Shown: positions 1 to 7,797 of the stretch, one piece after another | Layout of the letters: each line of letters starts with the position of its first letter | How positions within the stretch are numbered: position 1 is the first letter of the stretch | Source: Asanoa sp. WMMD1127 | Lineage (GTDB): Bacteria; Actinomycetota; Actinomycetes; Mycobacteriales; Micromonosporaceae | Assembly (NCBI RefSeq): GCF_029626225.1 | Contig: NZ_JARUBP010000001.1 | Span: 7,440,001-7,504,000, forward strand | DNA length: 64,000 bases | Reading direction: 5' to 3' | The notes under the pieces: generated by a model | Database searches by the model: none | Told to the model about the DNA's origin: nothing | The model's input: only the letters and a program-made list of their open reading frames with translations | Position numbers and translations under genes: made by a program

Positions 1-1
1 C

Positions 2-412
2 GACCGCACGTACACCGTCCTGCTCTACAGCGACGACCCGAAGGTGCGCGACCGGATGCGCCTGGCCGTGGGCACCCGGCCGGCCGCCGACCTGCAGGTC
101 GAGTTCGTCGAGGCCGACGACTACGACGCCTGCGTGCGCCTGGTCGACGACTACGAGATCGACCTGATGCTGCTCGACGGTGAGGCGACCCCGGCCGGCG
201 GGCTGGGCCTGGCCCGGCAGATCAAGGACGACCGCCCCAACGCCTCGCCGCCGGTCTGCGTGGTGCTGGCCCGGGCCGCCGATCGCTGGCTCGCCGCCTA
301 CGCCCAGGTCGAGGGCACGCTGATGTACCCGCTCGACCCGATCGAGACCGGCCGCACCGTCGCGGCGATGCTCCGCTCCTACGCGACCGGCGGGCCCGTC
401 ACCACCGCCTGA
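2..412 (+). CDS. Receiver-like (response-regulator fold) protein, 5' end outside window
   Basis: The open frame runs from the first bases of the window to a TGA at 410-412, giving 136 visible residues; the true start lies upstream. The sequence has a CheY-like receiver pattern: a strand then an acidic pair (YSDDP), a hydrophobic strand ending in an Asp at the phospho-acceptor position (LMLLDGE), and a final strand before a Pro-Asp-Pro turn (MYPLDP). The Lys that normally precedes that Pro is Tyr here, so it may be a degenerate receiver that is not regulated by phosphorylation in the usual way. No output domain follows. trpD starts 47 nt downstream on the same strand; a functional link is not shown. 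A stand-alone pseudo-receiver is the best guess. Confidence 0.6.
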   Translation, partial: DRTYTVLLYSDDPKVRDRMRLAVGTRPAADLQVEFVEADDYDACVRLVDDYEIDLMLLDGEATPAGGLGLARQIKDDRPNASPPVCVVLARAADRWLAAYAQVEGTLMYPLDPIETGRTVAAMLRSYATGGPVTTA

Positions 413-459
413 CCGGCGCCACACCCCACTCACCTCTGCCCGCCACTGGGAGGCCCGGC

Positions 460-1521
460 ATGGGCGATCGGACCTGGCCCAACCTGCTCACCGCGCTGCT
501 GCGCGACGAGGAGCTAGCGACCCCCGACACCGCCTGGGCGATGGGCGAGATCATGGCGGGCTCGGCCACGCCGGCCCAGATCGCCGCGTTCATGATGGCG
601 CTGCGGGCCAAGGGTGAGACGCCGGCCGAGCTGGCCGGTCTCGTCGAGGCGATGCTCGGCGCGGCGGTCGCGGTCGACCTGCCCGAGGAGATCCGGGCCG
701 ACGCCGTCGACGTGGTCGGCACCGGCGGCGACCGGGCGCACACCGTCAACATCTCGACGATGGCCGCGATCGTGGTGGCGGCCGCCGGCGTCCGGGTGGT
801 CAAGCACGGCAACCGCGCCGCGTCGTCGCTGTGCGGCACCGCCGACCTGCTGGAGCACTTCGGCATCCCGCTGGAGCTCGGACCGGCCGGGGTGGCCCGC
901 ACGGTCACCGAGGCCGGCATCGGCTTCTGCTTCGCGGCCCGGTTCCACCCGGGCATGCGGCACGCCGGCCCGACCCGGCGCGAGATCGGCGTGCCCACCG
1001 CGTTCAACTTCCTCGGCCCGATGTGCAACCCGGCCCGGCCGCGGTCGGGCCTGGTCGGCTGCTTCGACGAGCGGATGGCCCCGGTGATGGCCGCGGTGTT
1101 CGCCGGCCGCGGCGACTCGGTGCTCGTGGTCCGCGGCGAGGACGGCCTCGACGAGATCAGCACCGCCGCGCCGACCCGCGTCTGGATGGCCGCCGGCGGC
1201 ACCGTGAGCGAGACCCGCCTCGACACCGTCGACCTGGGTCTCCCCCGCTCGCAGCCGGGCGACCTGCGCGGCGGCGACGCGACGTTCAACGCCGACGCCG
1301 CCCGCCGGGTCCTGGCCGGCGAGCCGGGCCCGGTCCGCGACGCCACCCTGGTCAACGCGGCGGCGGCCCTGGTGGCCCACGCCGGCGGCGCCGACGACCT
1401 GCCGGCCTCGCTGACCAGGGCGCTGGAGCACGCGGCCGCAGCGGTCGACTCAGGGGCCGCGGCGGCCCTCCTGGACCGCTGGGTGGCGGTGGCCCAGCAG
1501 GCCAAGGCCGCGGGCCTGTAG
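460..1521 (+). CDS. trpD: Anthranilate phosphoribosyltransferase
   Basis: This enzyme transfers the phosphoribosyl group of PRPP to anthranilate, the second step of tryptophan synthesis in the cytoplasm. The 353-residue length fits the family. The PRPP-binding loop is visible as [17 protein letters not shown] at about residues 84-100, followed by the KHGNRAASS loop at about 111-119 and the anthranilate-site segment with [11 protein letters not shown] near 167-177. The ATG follows a GGGAGG ribosome site by 6 nt. No other trp genes are adjacent, as in mycobacteria, where trpD is detached from the main trp cluster and lies near the cytochrome oxidase genes (from memory). The gene converges on ctaF, with two hairpins in between. 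Confidence 0.95.
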   Translation: MGDRTWPNLLTALLRDEELATPDTAWAMGEIMAGSATPAQIAAFMMALRAKGETPAELAGLVEAMLGAAVAVDLPEEIRADAVDVVGTGGDRAHTVNISTMAAIVVAAAGVRVVKHGNRAASSLCGTADLLEHFGIPLELGPAGVARTVTEAGIGFCFAARFHPGMRHAGPTRREIGVPTAFNFLGPMCNPARPRSGLVGCFDERMAPVMAAVFAGRGDSVLVVRGEDGLDEISTAAPTRVWMAAGGTVSETRLDTVDLGLPRSQPGDLRGGDATFNADAARRVLAGEPGPVRDATLVNAAAALVAHAGGADDLPASLTRALEHAAAAVDSGAAAALLDRWVAVAQQAKAAGL

Positions 1522-1523
1522 CA

Positions 1524-1571
1524 AGGAACGGTCCGTTCCTAACGCTTTCCGCATAACAACGGGCCGTTCCT
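1524..1571. repeat. GGAACGG-N-CCGTTCC palindromic hairpin, copy 1
   Basis: Starting 3 nt after the trpD stop, bases 1524-1537 pair with 1558-1571 (13 Watson-Crick pairs and one G-T) around a 20-nt loop. Each arm is itself the short palindrome GGAACGG-N-CCGTT. The same core occurs at 11214-11231 and 28773-28819, always just after a gene end. It could act as a bidirectional terminator or RNA-stabilising hairpin; function is inferred from structure and position. Confidence 0.7.
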
Positions 1572-1612
1572 AACGCGCGCAGCGCGGGCCGCCGCGAGGC
1601 GGCGAACGGGAA

Positions 1613-1639
1613 AAGGCCGGCCCCATCGGGGCCGGCCTT
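1613..1639. terminator. Bidirectional terminator between trpD and ctaF
   Basis: A perfect 12-bp stem (AAGGCCGGCCCC with GGGGCCGGCCTT) closes a 3-nt ATC loop. A-rich and T-rich flanks allow it to work on both strands, and it lies midway between the convergent stops of trpD and ctaF. Confidence 0.8.
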
Positions 1640-1651
1640 CTCGCGTGATGC

Positions 1652-2077
1652 TCAGTGCTCGGCGGTGCGACGGGTGCCGGTGTAGTACTCGAAGAGCAGG
1701 CCGCAGGCGGTCAGGACCACCGCGACCAGGCCGATGATCAGCAGCCAGACCTGCCAGAAGACCAGGCCGAGGCCCGCGATCGAGGCGGCCAGCGCGATGC
1801 CGAACGGCCAGTAGCTGCCCGGGCTGAAGAAGCCGATCTCGCCCGCGCCGTCGGCGATCTCACCGTCGGCGCGGTCCTCCGGGCGCGGCTCGATGCGCCG
1901 GCTGACGAACCAGAAGAAGCCGCCGCACATCGACGTGAGCAGGAAGCTCAGGGCCAGCGCGACCGTGCCGACCCAGTCGATGCCGGTGAGCTGCCCATTG
2001 GTCCAGAACGCGTAGACGAACGTGGCGACGAAGAGGAAGGCGGAGATGACGCTGAACAGTTTCCACTCGGTGCGCAT
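1652..2077 (-). CDS. ctaF: Cytochrome c oxidase subunit IV, actinobacterial type
   Basis: This 141-residue membrane protein is the small actinobacterial subunit of the aa3 cytochrome c oxidase, which joins the bc1 complex in a supercomplex at the cytoplasmic membrane. It starts MRTEWKLF and has four hydrophobic segments at about residues 8-26, 34-58, 90-108 and 111-132, with a charged loop (PRPEDRADGE) after the second. The open frame extends further upstream, but this ATG gives the family N-terminus and lies 10 nt after the ctaC stop, so the two genes form an operon. The catalytic subunit gene ctaD is not in the window, as in M. tuberculosis, where ctaC and ctaF are adjacent but ctaD is elsewhere. 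Confidence 0.9.
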   Translation of the reverse strand: MRTEWKLFSVISAFLFVATFVYAFWTNGQLTGIDWVGTVALALSFLLTSMCGGFFWFVSRRIEPRPEDRADGEIADGAGEIGFFSPGSYWPFGIALAASIAGLGLVFWQVWLLIIGLVAVVLTACGLLFEYYTGTRRTAEH

Positions 2078-2087
2078 GGCCGGCCTC

Positions 2088-3035
2088 TCAGCTTCCCGCG
2101 CCGGCGCCCGCGCCGGTCGGGTTGAAGTTCTGCTGCGTGCGTCGGGTCGGGAACGGCGACGTGGTGGACGCGAACGGGTCCTGGCCGATCGACTGCAGCG
2201 CAGCCTGGGTGCTCTGCCCGGCCTGCTTCGCGGCGAGGAACTGGTCGTACTGGTCACCGGAGACGGCCCGCAGCTCGAAGTTCATCATCGAGTGGTAGGT
2301 GCCGCACAGCTCGGCGCACCGGCCGACGTAGGCGCCCTCCTGGTCGATGGTGACCTCGAAGACGTTGCGGATGTTGCCGGGGAAGACGTCGCGCTTGAAC
2401 AGCAGCTCCGGCACCCAGAACGAGTGGATGACGTCGCGGCTCGTCTCCTCGAAGCGGATCGTGCGGCCGGTCGGCAGCACCAGCACCGGGATGACGTCGG
2501 TGGTGCCCAGCGTCGAGGTGACGGTCTGCCCGACCCGGTCACCCTCGGTGGGGCCGGACTGGTAGTTGAACTGCCAGTTCCACTTGAACGCCTCGACCTC
2601 GACGGTCACGTCGGGGTTGGCCGACCGCCGGTCGACGTCGGTCTGCACGATCGCCGTGTAGTAGAAGAGGACGGAGACGACGAGGATCGGCGCGATGGTG
2701 TAGAGGAACTCCATCGGCATGTTGAACCGGGTCTGCACCGGCAGCTTGTCGCCCCGCTTGCGATAGCGGATGACGCACCAGAAGATCAGGCCCCAGACGA
2801 AGATGCCGACGATCAGGGCGGCGATGGTGGAGCCGATCCAGAGGTCGTACATCCGCTTGGACTGCTCGGTGATGCCGTTCTGCGGCCAGCCGAAACCGTC
2901 GACGTGCTTGCCGACGTCGCAGCCGGAGAGCAGCAAGAGCAGCGCACCGGCGACGCCGAGGACGGCCAACCGGATAGCTGCCGGCCGCGCTTTCGATCGC
3001 TCTGCGGACACCTTGTGGTCCTGCCCCTCTCGCAC
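2088..3035 (-). CDS. ctaC: Cytochrome c oxidase subunit II (CuA-binding lipoprotein)
   Basis: Subunit II receives electrons from cytochrome c through its binuclear CuA centre outside the membrane. The 315-residue protein has an N-terminal lipobox (LLLLSGCD), two membrane helices at about residues 65-90 and 108-130, and a cupredoxin domain. The CuA ligands are visible: His in VIHSFWVPE, then CAELCGTYHSMM (Cys-x3-Cys-x3-His-x2-Met). The C-terminus is a Gly/Ala/Ser-rich tail. The annotated start is GTG at 3035; a second GTG at 3011 (MSAERSK) follows GAGAGGGGCAGG and could be the real start. It is divergent from the cysteine desulfurase gene and upstream of ctaF. Confidence 0.95.
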   Translation of the reverse strand: MREGQDHKVSAERSKARPAAIRLAVLGVAGALLLLLSGCDVGKHVDGFGWPQNGITEQSKRMYDLWIGSTIAALIVGIFVWGLIFWCVIRYRKRGDKLPVQTRFNMPMEFLYTIAPILVVSVLFYYTAIVQTDVDRRSANPDVTVEVEAFKWNWQFNYQSGPTEGDRVGQTVTSTLGTTDVIPVLVLPTGRTIRFEETSRDVIHSFWVPELLFKRDVFPGNIRNVFEVTIDQEGAYVGRCAELCGTYHSMMNFELRAVSGDQYDQFLAAKQAGQSTQAALQSIGQDPFASTTSPFPTRRTQQNFNPTGAGAGAGS

Positions 3036-3123
3036 CTGCCGTCACCGACGGTCGCACATTACTCGACCAAGGTCCGCACACCGCCCGTGGGGTCGGCGCG
3101 CCGCACGGGGATAACGTTTGATC

Positions 3124-4263
3124 GTGGGGGTTTCCGAGGTCTATCTCGACGCCGCGAGCGCCGCTCCGCTGCATCCGGCCGCCCGCCAGGCGCTGGCCGC
3201 GGCGCTCGACGACGGCTGGGCCGATCCGGCGCGGCTCTACTCCCGCGCCCGCCGGTCCCGCCAGCTGCTCGACGCCGCGCGCGGGGCCACGGCGGAGGTG
3301 CTGGGCGTACGCCCGGACGAGCTGTCGTTCACGGCCGGTGGCACGGCGGCGGCGCACACGGCGGTGCTCGGCGGGCTGGCCGGCCGGCAACGGGTCGGTC
3401 GCGGGCTCGTCCACTCGGCGATCGAGCACTCCGCGGTGCTGCACGCGGCGGAGCGGCACGTCGCGGCCGGCGGCGCCGCGCACGAGGTCGGTGTGGACCG
3501 CCTGGGTCGGGTCGACCTCGACGCGTTCGGCGCGGCGGTGGCGGCCGACGGCACCGCGCTGGCCGCGCTGATCAGCGCCAGCCACGAGGTCGGCACCGTC
3601 CAGCCGGTGGCCGCGGCGGCCGAGCTCTGCGCCGCACACGGCGTGCCGCTCTATGTGGACGCGGCCCAGTCGGTCGGCCGGGTCCCGGTGCCCGCCGGCT
3701 GGTCGATCCTCACGGCGAGCGCCCACAAGTGGGGCGGACCGCCCGGCGTCGGCCTGCTGGTGGTGCGCAAGGGCACCCGGTTCGTCACGCCGGGCCCGGC
3801 CGAGGAGCGCGCCGACCGCACCGCCGACCTGCCGGCCGTCGTGGCCGCCGCCGCGGCGCTGCGGGCCGTGACGGCCGAGGCGGCGGCGCTGGCGCAGCGG
3901 CACCGGGCGCTGGTCGACCGGATCCGCGAAACGGTGGCCGCAACGGTGCCCGACGTCGAGGTGGTCGGCGACCCTGCCGACCGGCTGCCGCACCTGGTCA
4001 CGTTCTCGTGCCTCTACGTCGACGGTGAGGCGCTCCTGCACGCGCTCGACCGGCGCGGGTTCGCGGTCTCGTCCGGGTCGTCGTGCACCTCGTCGACGCT
4101 GACGCCGAGCCACGTGCTGGTCGCGATGGGCGTGCTCTCCCACGGCAACGTGCGGGTCTCGCTGCACCGCGACAGCACCGACGCCGACGTCGACCGGTTC
4201 CTGGCCGAGCTGCCGGGCATCGTCGCCGACCTGCGGGCGCAGGCGGGAGTGGTGAACCTGTGA
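3124..4263 (+). CDS. Cysteine desulfurase (class V aminotransferase family)
   Basis: This PLP enzyme removes sulfur from cysteine as an enzyme persulfide that is passed to Fe-S or thiolation systems. The PLP lysine is in SAHKWGGPPG (about residue 202), the PLP-contacting Asp/Gln in VDAAQSVG, and the persulfide Cys in SSGSSCTSS (about residue 324). No ATG is available. GTG at 3124 (MGVSEVYLDAAS) gives a family-like N-terminus; TTG at 3118 is the alternative. The next gene, a TusA-like sulfur carrier, overlaps its stop codon, so the pair is translationally coupled and probably works as donor and acceptor. IscS or NifS naming is not resolved by sequence alone. Confidence 0.88.
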   Translation: MGVSEVYLDAASAAPLHPAARQALAAALDDGWADPARLYSRARRSRQLLDAARGATAEVLGVRPDELSFTAGGTAAAHTAVLGGLAGRQRVGRGLVHSAIEHSAVLHAAERHVAAGGAAHEVGVDRLGRVDLDAFGAAVAADGTALAALISASHEVGTVQPVAAAAELCAAHGVPLYVDAAQSVGRVPVPAGWSILTASAHKWGGPPGVGLLVVRKGTRFVTPGPAEERADRTADLPAVVAAAAALRAVTAEAAALAQRHRALVDRIRETVAATVPDVEVVGDPADRLPHLVTFSCLYVDGEALLHALDRRGFAVSSGSSCTSSTLTPSHVLVAMGVLSHGNVRVSLHRDSTDADVDRFLAELPGIVADLRAQAGVVNL

Positions 4264-4478
4264 GCGTCGACGTGCTCGACTGCCGCGGCCAGCGCTGCCC
4301 ACTGCCGGTGATCGCGCTGGCCCGCCGGCTGCCGCAGCTTCCGGTCGGCGCGACGGTGCGGGTGCTGGCCGACGACCCGGCCGCCGCGACCGACATCCCG
4401 GCCTGGTGCCGGATGCGCGGCCAGCACTACCTCGGCTCCCCCGAGCCCGCCGCGTTCGACGTGCGCCGGGAGAGCTAG
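4260..4478 (+). CDS. TusA-family sulfur carrier
   Basis: This 72-residue protein has the TusA/SirA fold signature: an N-terminal strand followed by DCRGQRCPLPVI, where the Cys of the CPxP motif is the persulfide acceptor. It starts with GTG inside GTGA, overlapping the stop of the cysteine desulfurase (4261-4263), a clear sign of coupling. The likely role is to take sulfur from that desulfurase and pass it to tRNA thiolation or another acceptor; the acceptor is unknown. Its TAG stop shares the palindrome CTAG (4475-4478) with the stop of the convergent kinase gene. Confidence 0.87.
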   Translation: MSVDVLDCRGQRCPLPVIALARRLPQLPVGATVRVLADDPAAATDIPAWCRMRGQHYLGSPEPAAFDVRRES

Positions 4479-4981
4479 TCGCGGATCCAGGCGAGCGTGC
4501 CGGCCAGCGGGTCGCCGCCGGCCGACGTGTCGACGACCAGGCGGCGACCGACGTACGGCTCGTACTCCGCCATCCGCAGCACCGTCTGCTCCCATGTCGG
4601 GTTGCCGTCCGGCGCGGCCGCGTGCCGGGTCTCCACCCGCCGCCGGTGCTCGGCCATGTCGCCGCACCACACCTCGACGATGCGCAGCGCGGCGCCGGTG
4701 CGCTCGCAGAGCACCGGCCAGGTGGCGCGGGCCGCGGCGACCGGGTTGACCGCGTCGACGACCACGGTCAACCCCATCGCGAGCTGGGCCTCGGCCAGGG
4801 CGGCGACCACGCCGTACGCGGTGACGCCCGGCGCCGTCTCGACCACCTCGTGCTCGCGGAGCACCCGGTCGACGCGGTCGACGGTCAGCACGGGCGCCGG
4901 CAGCGCGGCGCCGACCCGGGCGGCCAGGGTGCTCTTGCCGACCCCGGGCAGGCCGGCGAAGACGACCAGGCGGGGTGTCAC
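4475..4981 (-). CDS. P-loop kinase of the AAA_33 type
   Basis: This 168-residue nucleotide-binding protein has Walker A at its N-terminus (FAGLPGVGKSTLA, about residues 8-20) and an Asp-containing strand (TVVVDAVNP) that fits a Walker B or substrate-binding site. The pattern resembles small AAA_33/Zeta-toxin-like kinases; the substrate is unknown. It begins with GTG at 4981, overlapping the TGA of adoK (4978-4980) as GTGA, so it is coupled to adoK. The open frame continues far upstream, but that part is only the out-of-frame shadow of adoK. A nucleoside or nucleotide kinase role beside adenosine kinase is plausible but unproven. Confidence 0.75.
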   Translation of the reverse strand: MTPRLVVFAGLPGVGKSTLAARVGAALPAPVLTVDRVDRVLREHEVVETAPGVTAYGVVAALAEAQLAMGLTVVVDAVNPVAAARATWPVLCERTGAALRIVEVWCGDMAEHRRRVETRHAAAPDGNPTWEQTVLRMAEYEPYVGRRLVVDTSAGGDPLAGTLAWIRD

Positions 4982-5955
4982 CCCTGCAGGTGCGGGCGCA
5001 CGTCGTCCGCGGCGTCCTGCCCGTAGGAGTCGCCGAGTCGCTTGAGGAAGGTGTCGGCGCGCAGGTCGTACTCCTGGCCGCCGGCGCCTTCGAGAACCAG
5101 GCCGGCGAGCAGCGAGCCGATCTGGGCCGAGCGCTCGAGGTCGAGACCCCAGGAGAGGCCGGCGAAGAAGCCGGCGCGGAAGCCGTCGCCGACGCCGGTC
5201 GGGTCGACGGGCTGCACGTCCCGCGCGATCGGCACGTGGATCCGCTCGATGCCCTTGCCGGTGATCTCGACGCCGTTCTTGCCCAGCGTGGTCACCCGCA
5301 CCTCGACCTTGTCGAGCACCTCGGCGTCGGACAGGCCGGTCTTGCTCTCCAGCAGCGACTTCTCGTAGTCGTTGGTGAGCAGGTAGGCGGCGCCGTCGAT
5401 GAGCTGCACGATGTCGTCGCCGCCCATCCGGGCCAGCTGCTGCGACGGGTCGGCCGCGAACCGGTAGCCGCGGGCCCGGCACTCCTGCGAGTGCCGCACC
5501 ATGCCCTCCGGGTCGTCGGCGCTGATCAGCACCAGGTCGAAGCCGCCGACCCGGTCGTTGGCCGGCGCGAGCTCGATGTTGCGGGCCTCGCTCATCGCGC
5601 CCGCGTAGAACGACGCGATCTGGCACATGTCCTCGTCGGTGGTGCAGACGAAGCGGGCCGTGTGCAGGAGCTCGGAGACGTGCACGGAGTCGCAGTCGAC
5701 GCCGTGCCGCTCGAGCCACGCGCGGTATTCCTCGAAGTCGGTGCCGACCGCGCCGATCAGCACCGGGTGCAGGCCGAGCCGGGCCATCCCGAAGGCGATG
5801 TTGGCGGCCACCCCGCCGCGCCGCACCACGAGGTCGTCGATGAGGAAGGAGAGCGACACCTTGTGGAGCTGGTCGGCGATCAACTGGTCGGCGAACCGGC
5901 CAGGGAAGTGCATCAGGTGGTCGGTGGCGATCGAGCCGCTAACGGCGATCTTCAT
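4978..5955 (-). CDS. adoK: Adenosine kinase, PfkB family (mycobacterial AdoK type)
   Basis: This 325-residue ribokinase-fold enzyme phosphorylates adenosine to AMP in purine salvage. The N-terminus (MKIAVSGSIATDHLM) and the internal segment ASFYAGAMSEARNI closely match what I recall of M. tuberculosis AdoK (Rv2202c), which also lies between ctaC and a HesB-like gene. The PfkB glycine pair is in RRGGVAANIAF (about residue 47), and the catalytic anion-hole motif is DPTGVGDGFRAGF (about residue 255). The ATG at 5955 follows GAGGGCCGAC. Upstream in-frame codons lack family similarity. The downstream kinase gene overlaps its stop. A general sugar kinase is the alternative. Confidence 0.85.
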   Translation of the reverse strand: MKIAVSGSIATDHLMHFPGRFADQLIADQLHKVSLSFLIDDLVVRRGGVAANIAFGMARLGLHPVLIGAVGTDFEEYRAWLERHGVDCDSVHVSELLHTARFVCTTDEDMCQIASFYAGAMSEARNIELAPANDRVGGFDLVLISADDPEGMVRHSQECRARGYRFAADPSQQLARMGGDDIVQLIDGAAYLLTNDYEKSLLESKTGLSDAEVLDKVEVRVTTLGKNGVEITGKGIERIHVPIARDVQPVDPTGVGDGFRAGFFAGLSWGLDLERSAQIGSLLAGLVLEGAGGQEYDLRADTFLKRLGDSYGQDAADDVRPHLQG

Positions 5956-6035
5956 GTCGGCCCTCGGGGTCGGTGGACAGAGTTGACGCGCGCTGCCGAG
6001 CGCCGCGCCGGGAGAGCTTACCGGCCGGTCAGACA

Positions 6036-6075
6036 CGACGAACGGGACCGCCGGAAGTGGCGGCCCCGTTCGTCG
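6036..6075 (-). terminator. Terminator after the HesB-like gene
   Basis: Bases 6036-6052 pair with 6059-6075 in a 17-bp stem with one mismatch and a 6-nt loop. It lies 12 nt past the HesB-like stop and before adoK, so the two same-strand genes are probably separate transcription units. Confidence 0.75.
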
Positions 6076-6087
6076 GAGGTCGTGGGC

Positions 6088-6453
6088 TTAGTGGAACGAG
6101 TCGCCGCACGCGCAGGAGTTCTGCGCGTTGGGGTTGTCGATCGTGAAGCCCTGCGCGTCGATCCGGTCGGCGAAGTCGATGGTCGCGCCGGACAGGTAGG
6201 GAGCGCTCATCCGGTCGACGACCACCTCGACACCGCCGAAGTCGTTGACGATGTCACCGTCGAGCGAACGCTCGTCGAAGAAGAGCTGGTAACGCAGGCC
6301 GGAGCAGCCACCGGGCTGCACGGCCACGCGGAGCCGCAGGTCGTCGCGGCCTTCCTGCTCGATCAGGGCCTTCACCTTCACCGCCGCGACGTCGGTGAGG
6401 ACAACGGTCGTAGCCGCGGTCTCGGCCGACCCGGTCTGCGCTGAAGTGGTCAC
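6088..6453 (-). CDS. erpA: HesB/IscA/ErpA-family iron-sulfur cluster carrier
   Basis: This A-type carrier delivers Fe-S clusters to target proteins. The 121-residue chain has the three conserved cysteines: one in PGGCSGLRY (about residue 49) and two in SCACGDSF at the C-terminus. The start is GTG at 6453, 8 nt after AGGGAG; longer in-frame starts have no family similarity. It matches the position of Rv2204c between adoK and glycerate kinase in M. tuberculosis (from memory). A strong hairpin follows the stop. Possible clients in this window include NadA and LipA, both 4Fe-4S enzymes. erpA is used here as a family label; the exact paralogue is uncertain. Confidence 0.88.
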   Translation of the reverse strand: MTTSAQTGSAETAATTVVLTDVAAVKVKALIEQEGRDDLRLRVAVQPGGCSGLRYQLFFDERSLDGDIVNDFGGVEVVVDRMSAPYLSGATIDFADRIDAQGFTIDNPNAQNSCACGDSFH

Positions 6454-6601
6454 GTGGGATCTCCCTGCTCGCTGCGATCGCCGGCCGCTCGGACCAACGT
6501 GGTCTCTCGAGCCAACGCTAGCCCGTCCGCCGGGCATTCCCCATGAGGGTCGTAGGCAAATTTTACCCCTGCGGCAGTTCCTGGGCCCGGTGAGGCCAAA
6601 G

Positions 6602-7729
6602 TCACTGGCGGGACCACTGCCGGGCGAGTCGCGTCGCGAGTTCGCGCAGGCCGTCGGCGGGGCGGGCCATCGCCTCGGCCTCGCCGCCGAAGTGGTCGAC
6701 CAGGCTCCAGGCCTCGGTGATGCCGGCGTTGGCGGCCTCCCGGCGGCCGGTGCTGACCCGGCCCGCCAGCACCACGCAGGGCACGCCCCGGTCGCGGGCG
6801 CCGCCGGCCACCCCGGCCACCACCTTCCCGCGCAGCGACTGGTGATCGAACGAGCCCTCGCCGGTGATCACCAGGTCGGCGCCGTCGAGGGCCTCTTCGA
6901 GCCCGATCATCCTGGTCACGAGGCCGATGCCCGATTCGCACCGGCCGCCGAGCGCGAGGACGGCCGCGCCCAGCCCGCCGGCGGCGCCGGCACCCGGGAG
7001 CGCGGCCACGTCGGGCGGGCAGGTCGGCAGGTCCTTCACGAGTACGCCGGCGAACCGCTCGAGCGCGGCGTCGAGCAGCAGCACGTCGGCGCGGTCGGCG
7101 CCCTTCTGCGGGCCGTAGACGCTGGACGCGCCGTGCAACCCGGTCAGCGGGTTGTCGACGTCGGTGGCCGCCACCAGGGTCGCGCCGCGGGTCATCGGGA
7201 CGCCGCCGAGCCCGACCGCGTGGGTCAGCGCCGCGCCGCCGTAGGGCAGTGCCGCGCCGTGCTCGTCGAGCGGGGCGGCGCCCAGCGCGGCCAGCATCCC
7301 GGCGCCGCCGTCGTTGGTCGCCGATCCGCCGAGGCCGATCACCACGGTGCGGGCGCCGGACTCGACCGCGGCCAGGACCAGCACGCCCAGGCCGTACGAC
7401 GTGGTGGCCTTGGGGTCGCGCTCGTCGGGGGCCAACAGGTGCAGGCCGCAGGCTTGCGCGCTCTCCACGTACGCCGTGGTCCGGTCGGGGGTCAGCAGCA
7501 CCTCGGCGTCGACCGGACGGCCCAGCGGGTCGGTGGTCCGCACCGGGATCCGCTCGCCGCCGACCGGCCCGGCCAGCACCTCGACGAAGCCCGGGCCGCC
7601 GTCGGAGAGGGGCCGCAGGGTCAGCTCGTCGCCGGGCGCGTGCTCCCGCCAGCCCGCGGCGACCGCCTCCGCCACGGCCGGCGCGGAGAGGGTGCCGGCG
7701 AACTTGTCGGGACAGACCAGAATCCGCAT
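6602..7729 (-). CDS. Glycerate kinase (GlxK/GarK family)
   Basis: This 375-residue cytosolic enzyme phosphorylates D-glycerate. The family N-terminus MRILVCPDKFAGTLSA fixes the start at the ATG at 7729; in-frame codons further upstream lack similarity. Other family blocks are visible: PLSDGGPGFVEV (about 47-58), GLGGSATNDGGAGML (about 126-140), PGAGAAGGLGA and TGEGSFDHQSLRGK near the C-terminal third. It is divergent from nadA with 68 nt between them. M. tuberculosis has a glycerate kinase gene (Rv2205c) at the matching place. Confidence 0.9.
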   Translation of the reverse strand: MRILVCPDKFAGTLSAPAVAEAVAAGWREHAPGDELTLRPLSDGGPGFVEVLAGPVGGERIPVRTTDPLGRPVDAEVLLTPDRTTAYVESAQACGLHLLAPDERDPKATTSYGLGVLVLAAVESGARTVVIGLGGSATNDGGAGMLAALGAAPLDEHGAALPYGGAALTHAVGLGGVPMTRGATLVAATDVDNPLTGLHGASSVYGPQKGADRADVLLLDAALERFAGVLVKDLPTCPPDVAALPGAGAAGGLGAAVLALGGRCESGIGLVTRMIGLEEALDGADLVITGEGSFDHQSLRGKVVAGVAGGARDRGVPCVVLAGRVSTGRREAANAGITEAWSLVDHFGGEAEAMARPADGLRELATRLARQWSRQ

Positions 7730-7797
7730 AGCGGCAGTGTGACAGCCCACAGTCACCGGGCCGCTGCTGGCGGGCACGGCGGTGGGAAGATTGATCT

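Noticed and set aside
7730-7797. NAD-responsive operator upstream of nadA
   Set aside because: Only a weak 5-bp inverted repeat (GTGAC/GTCAC) was seen, which is not enough to claim a regulator site.
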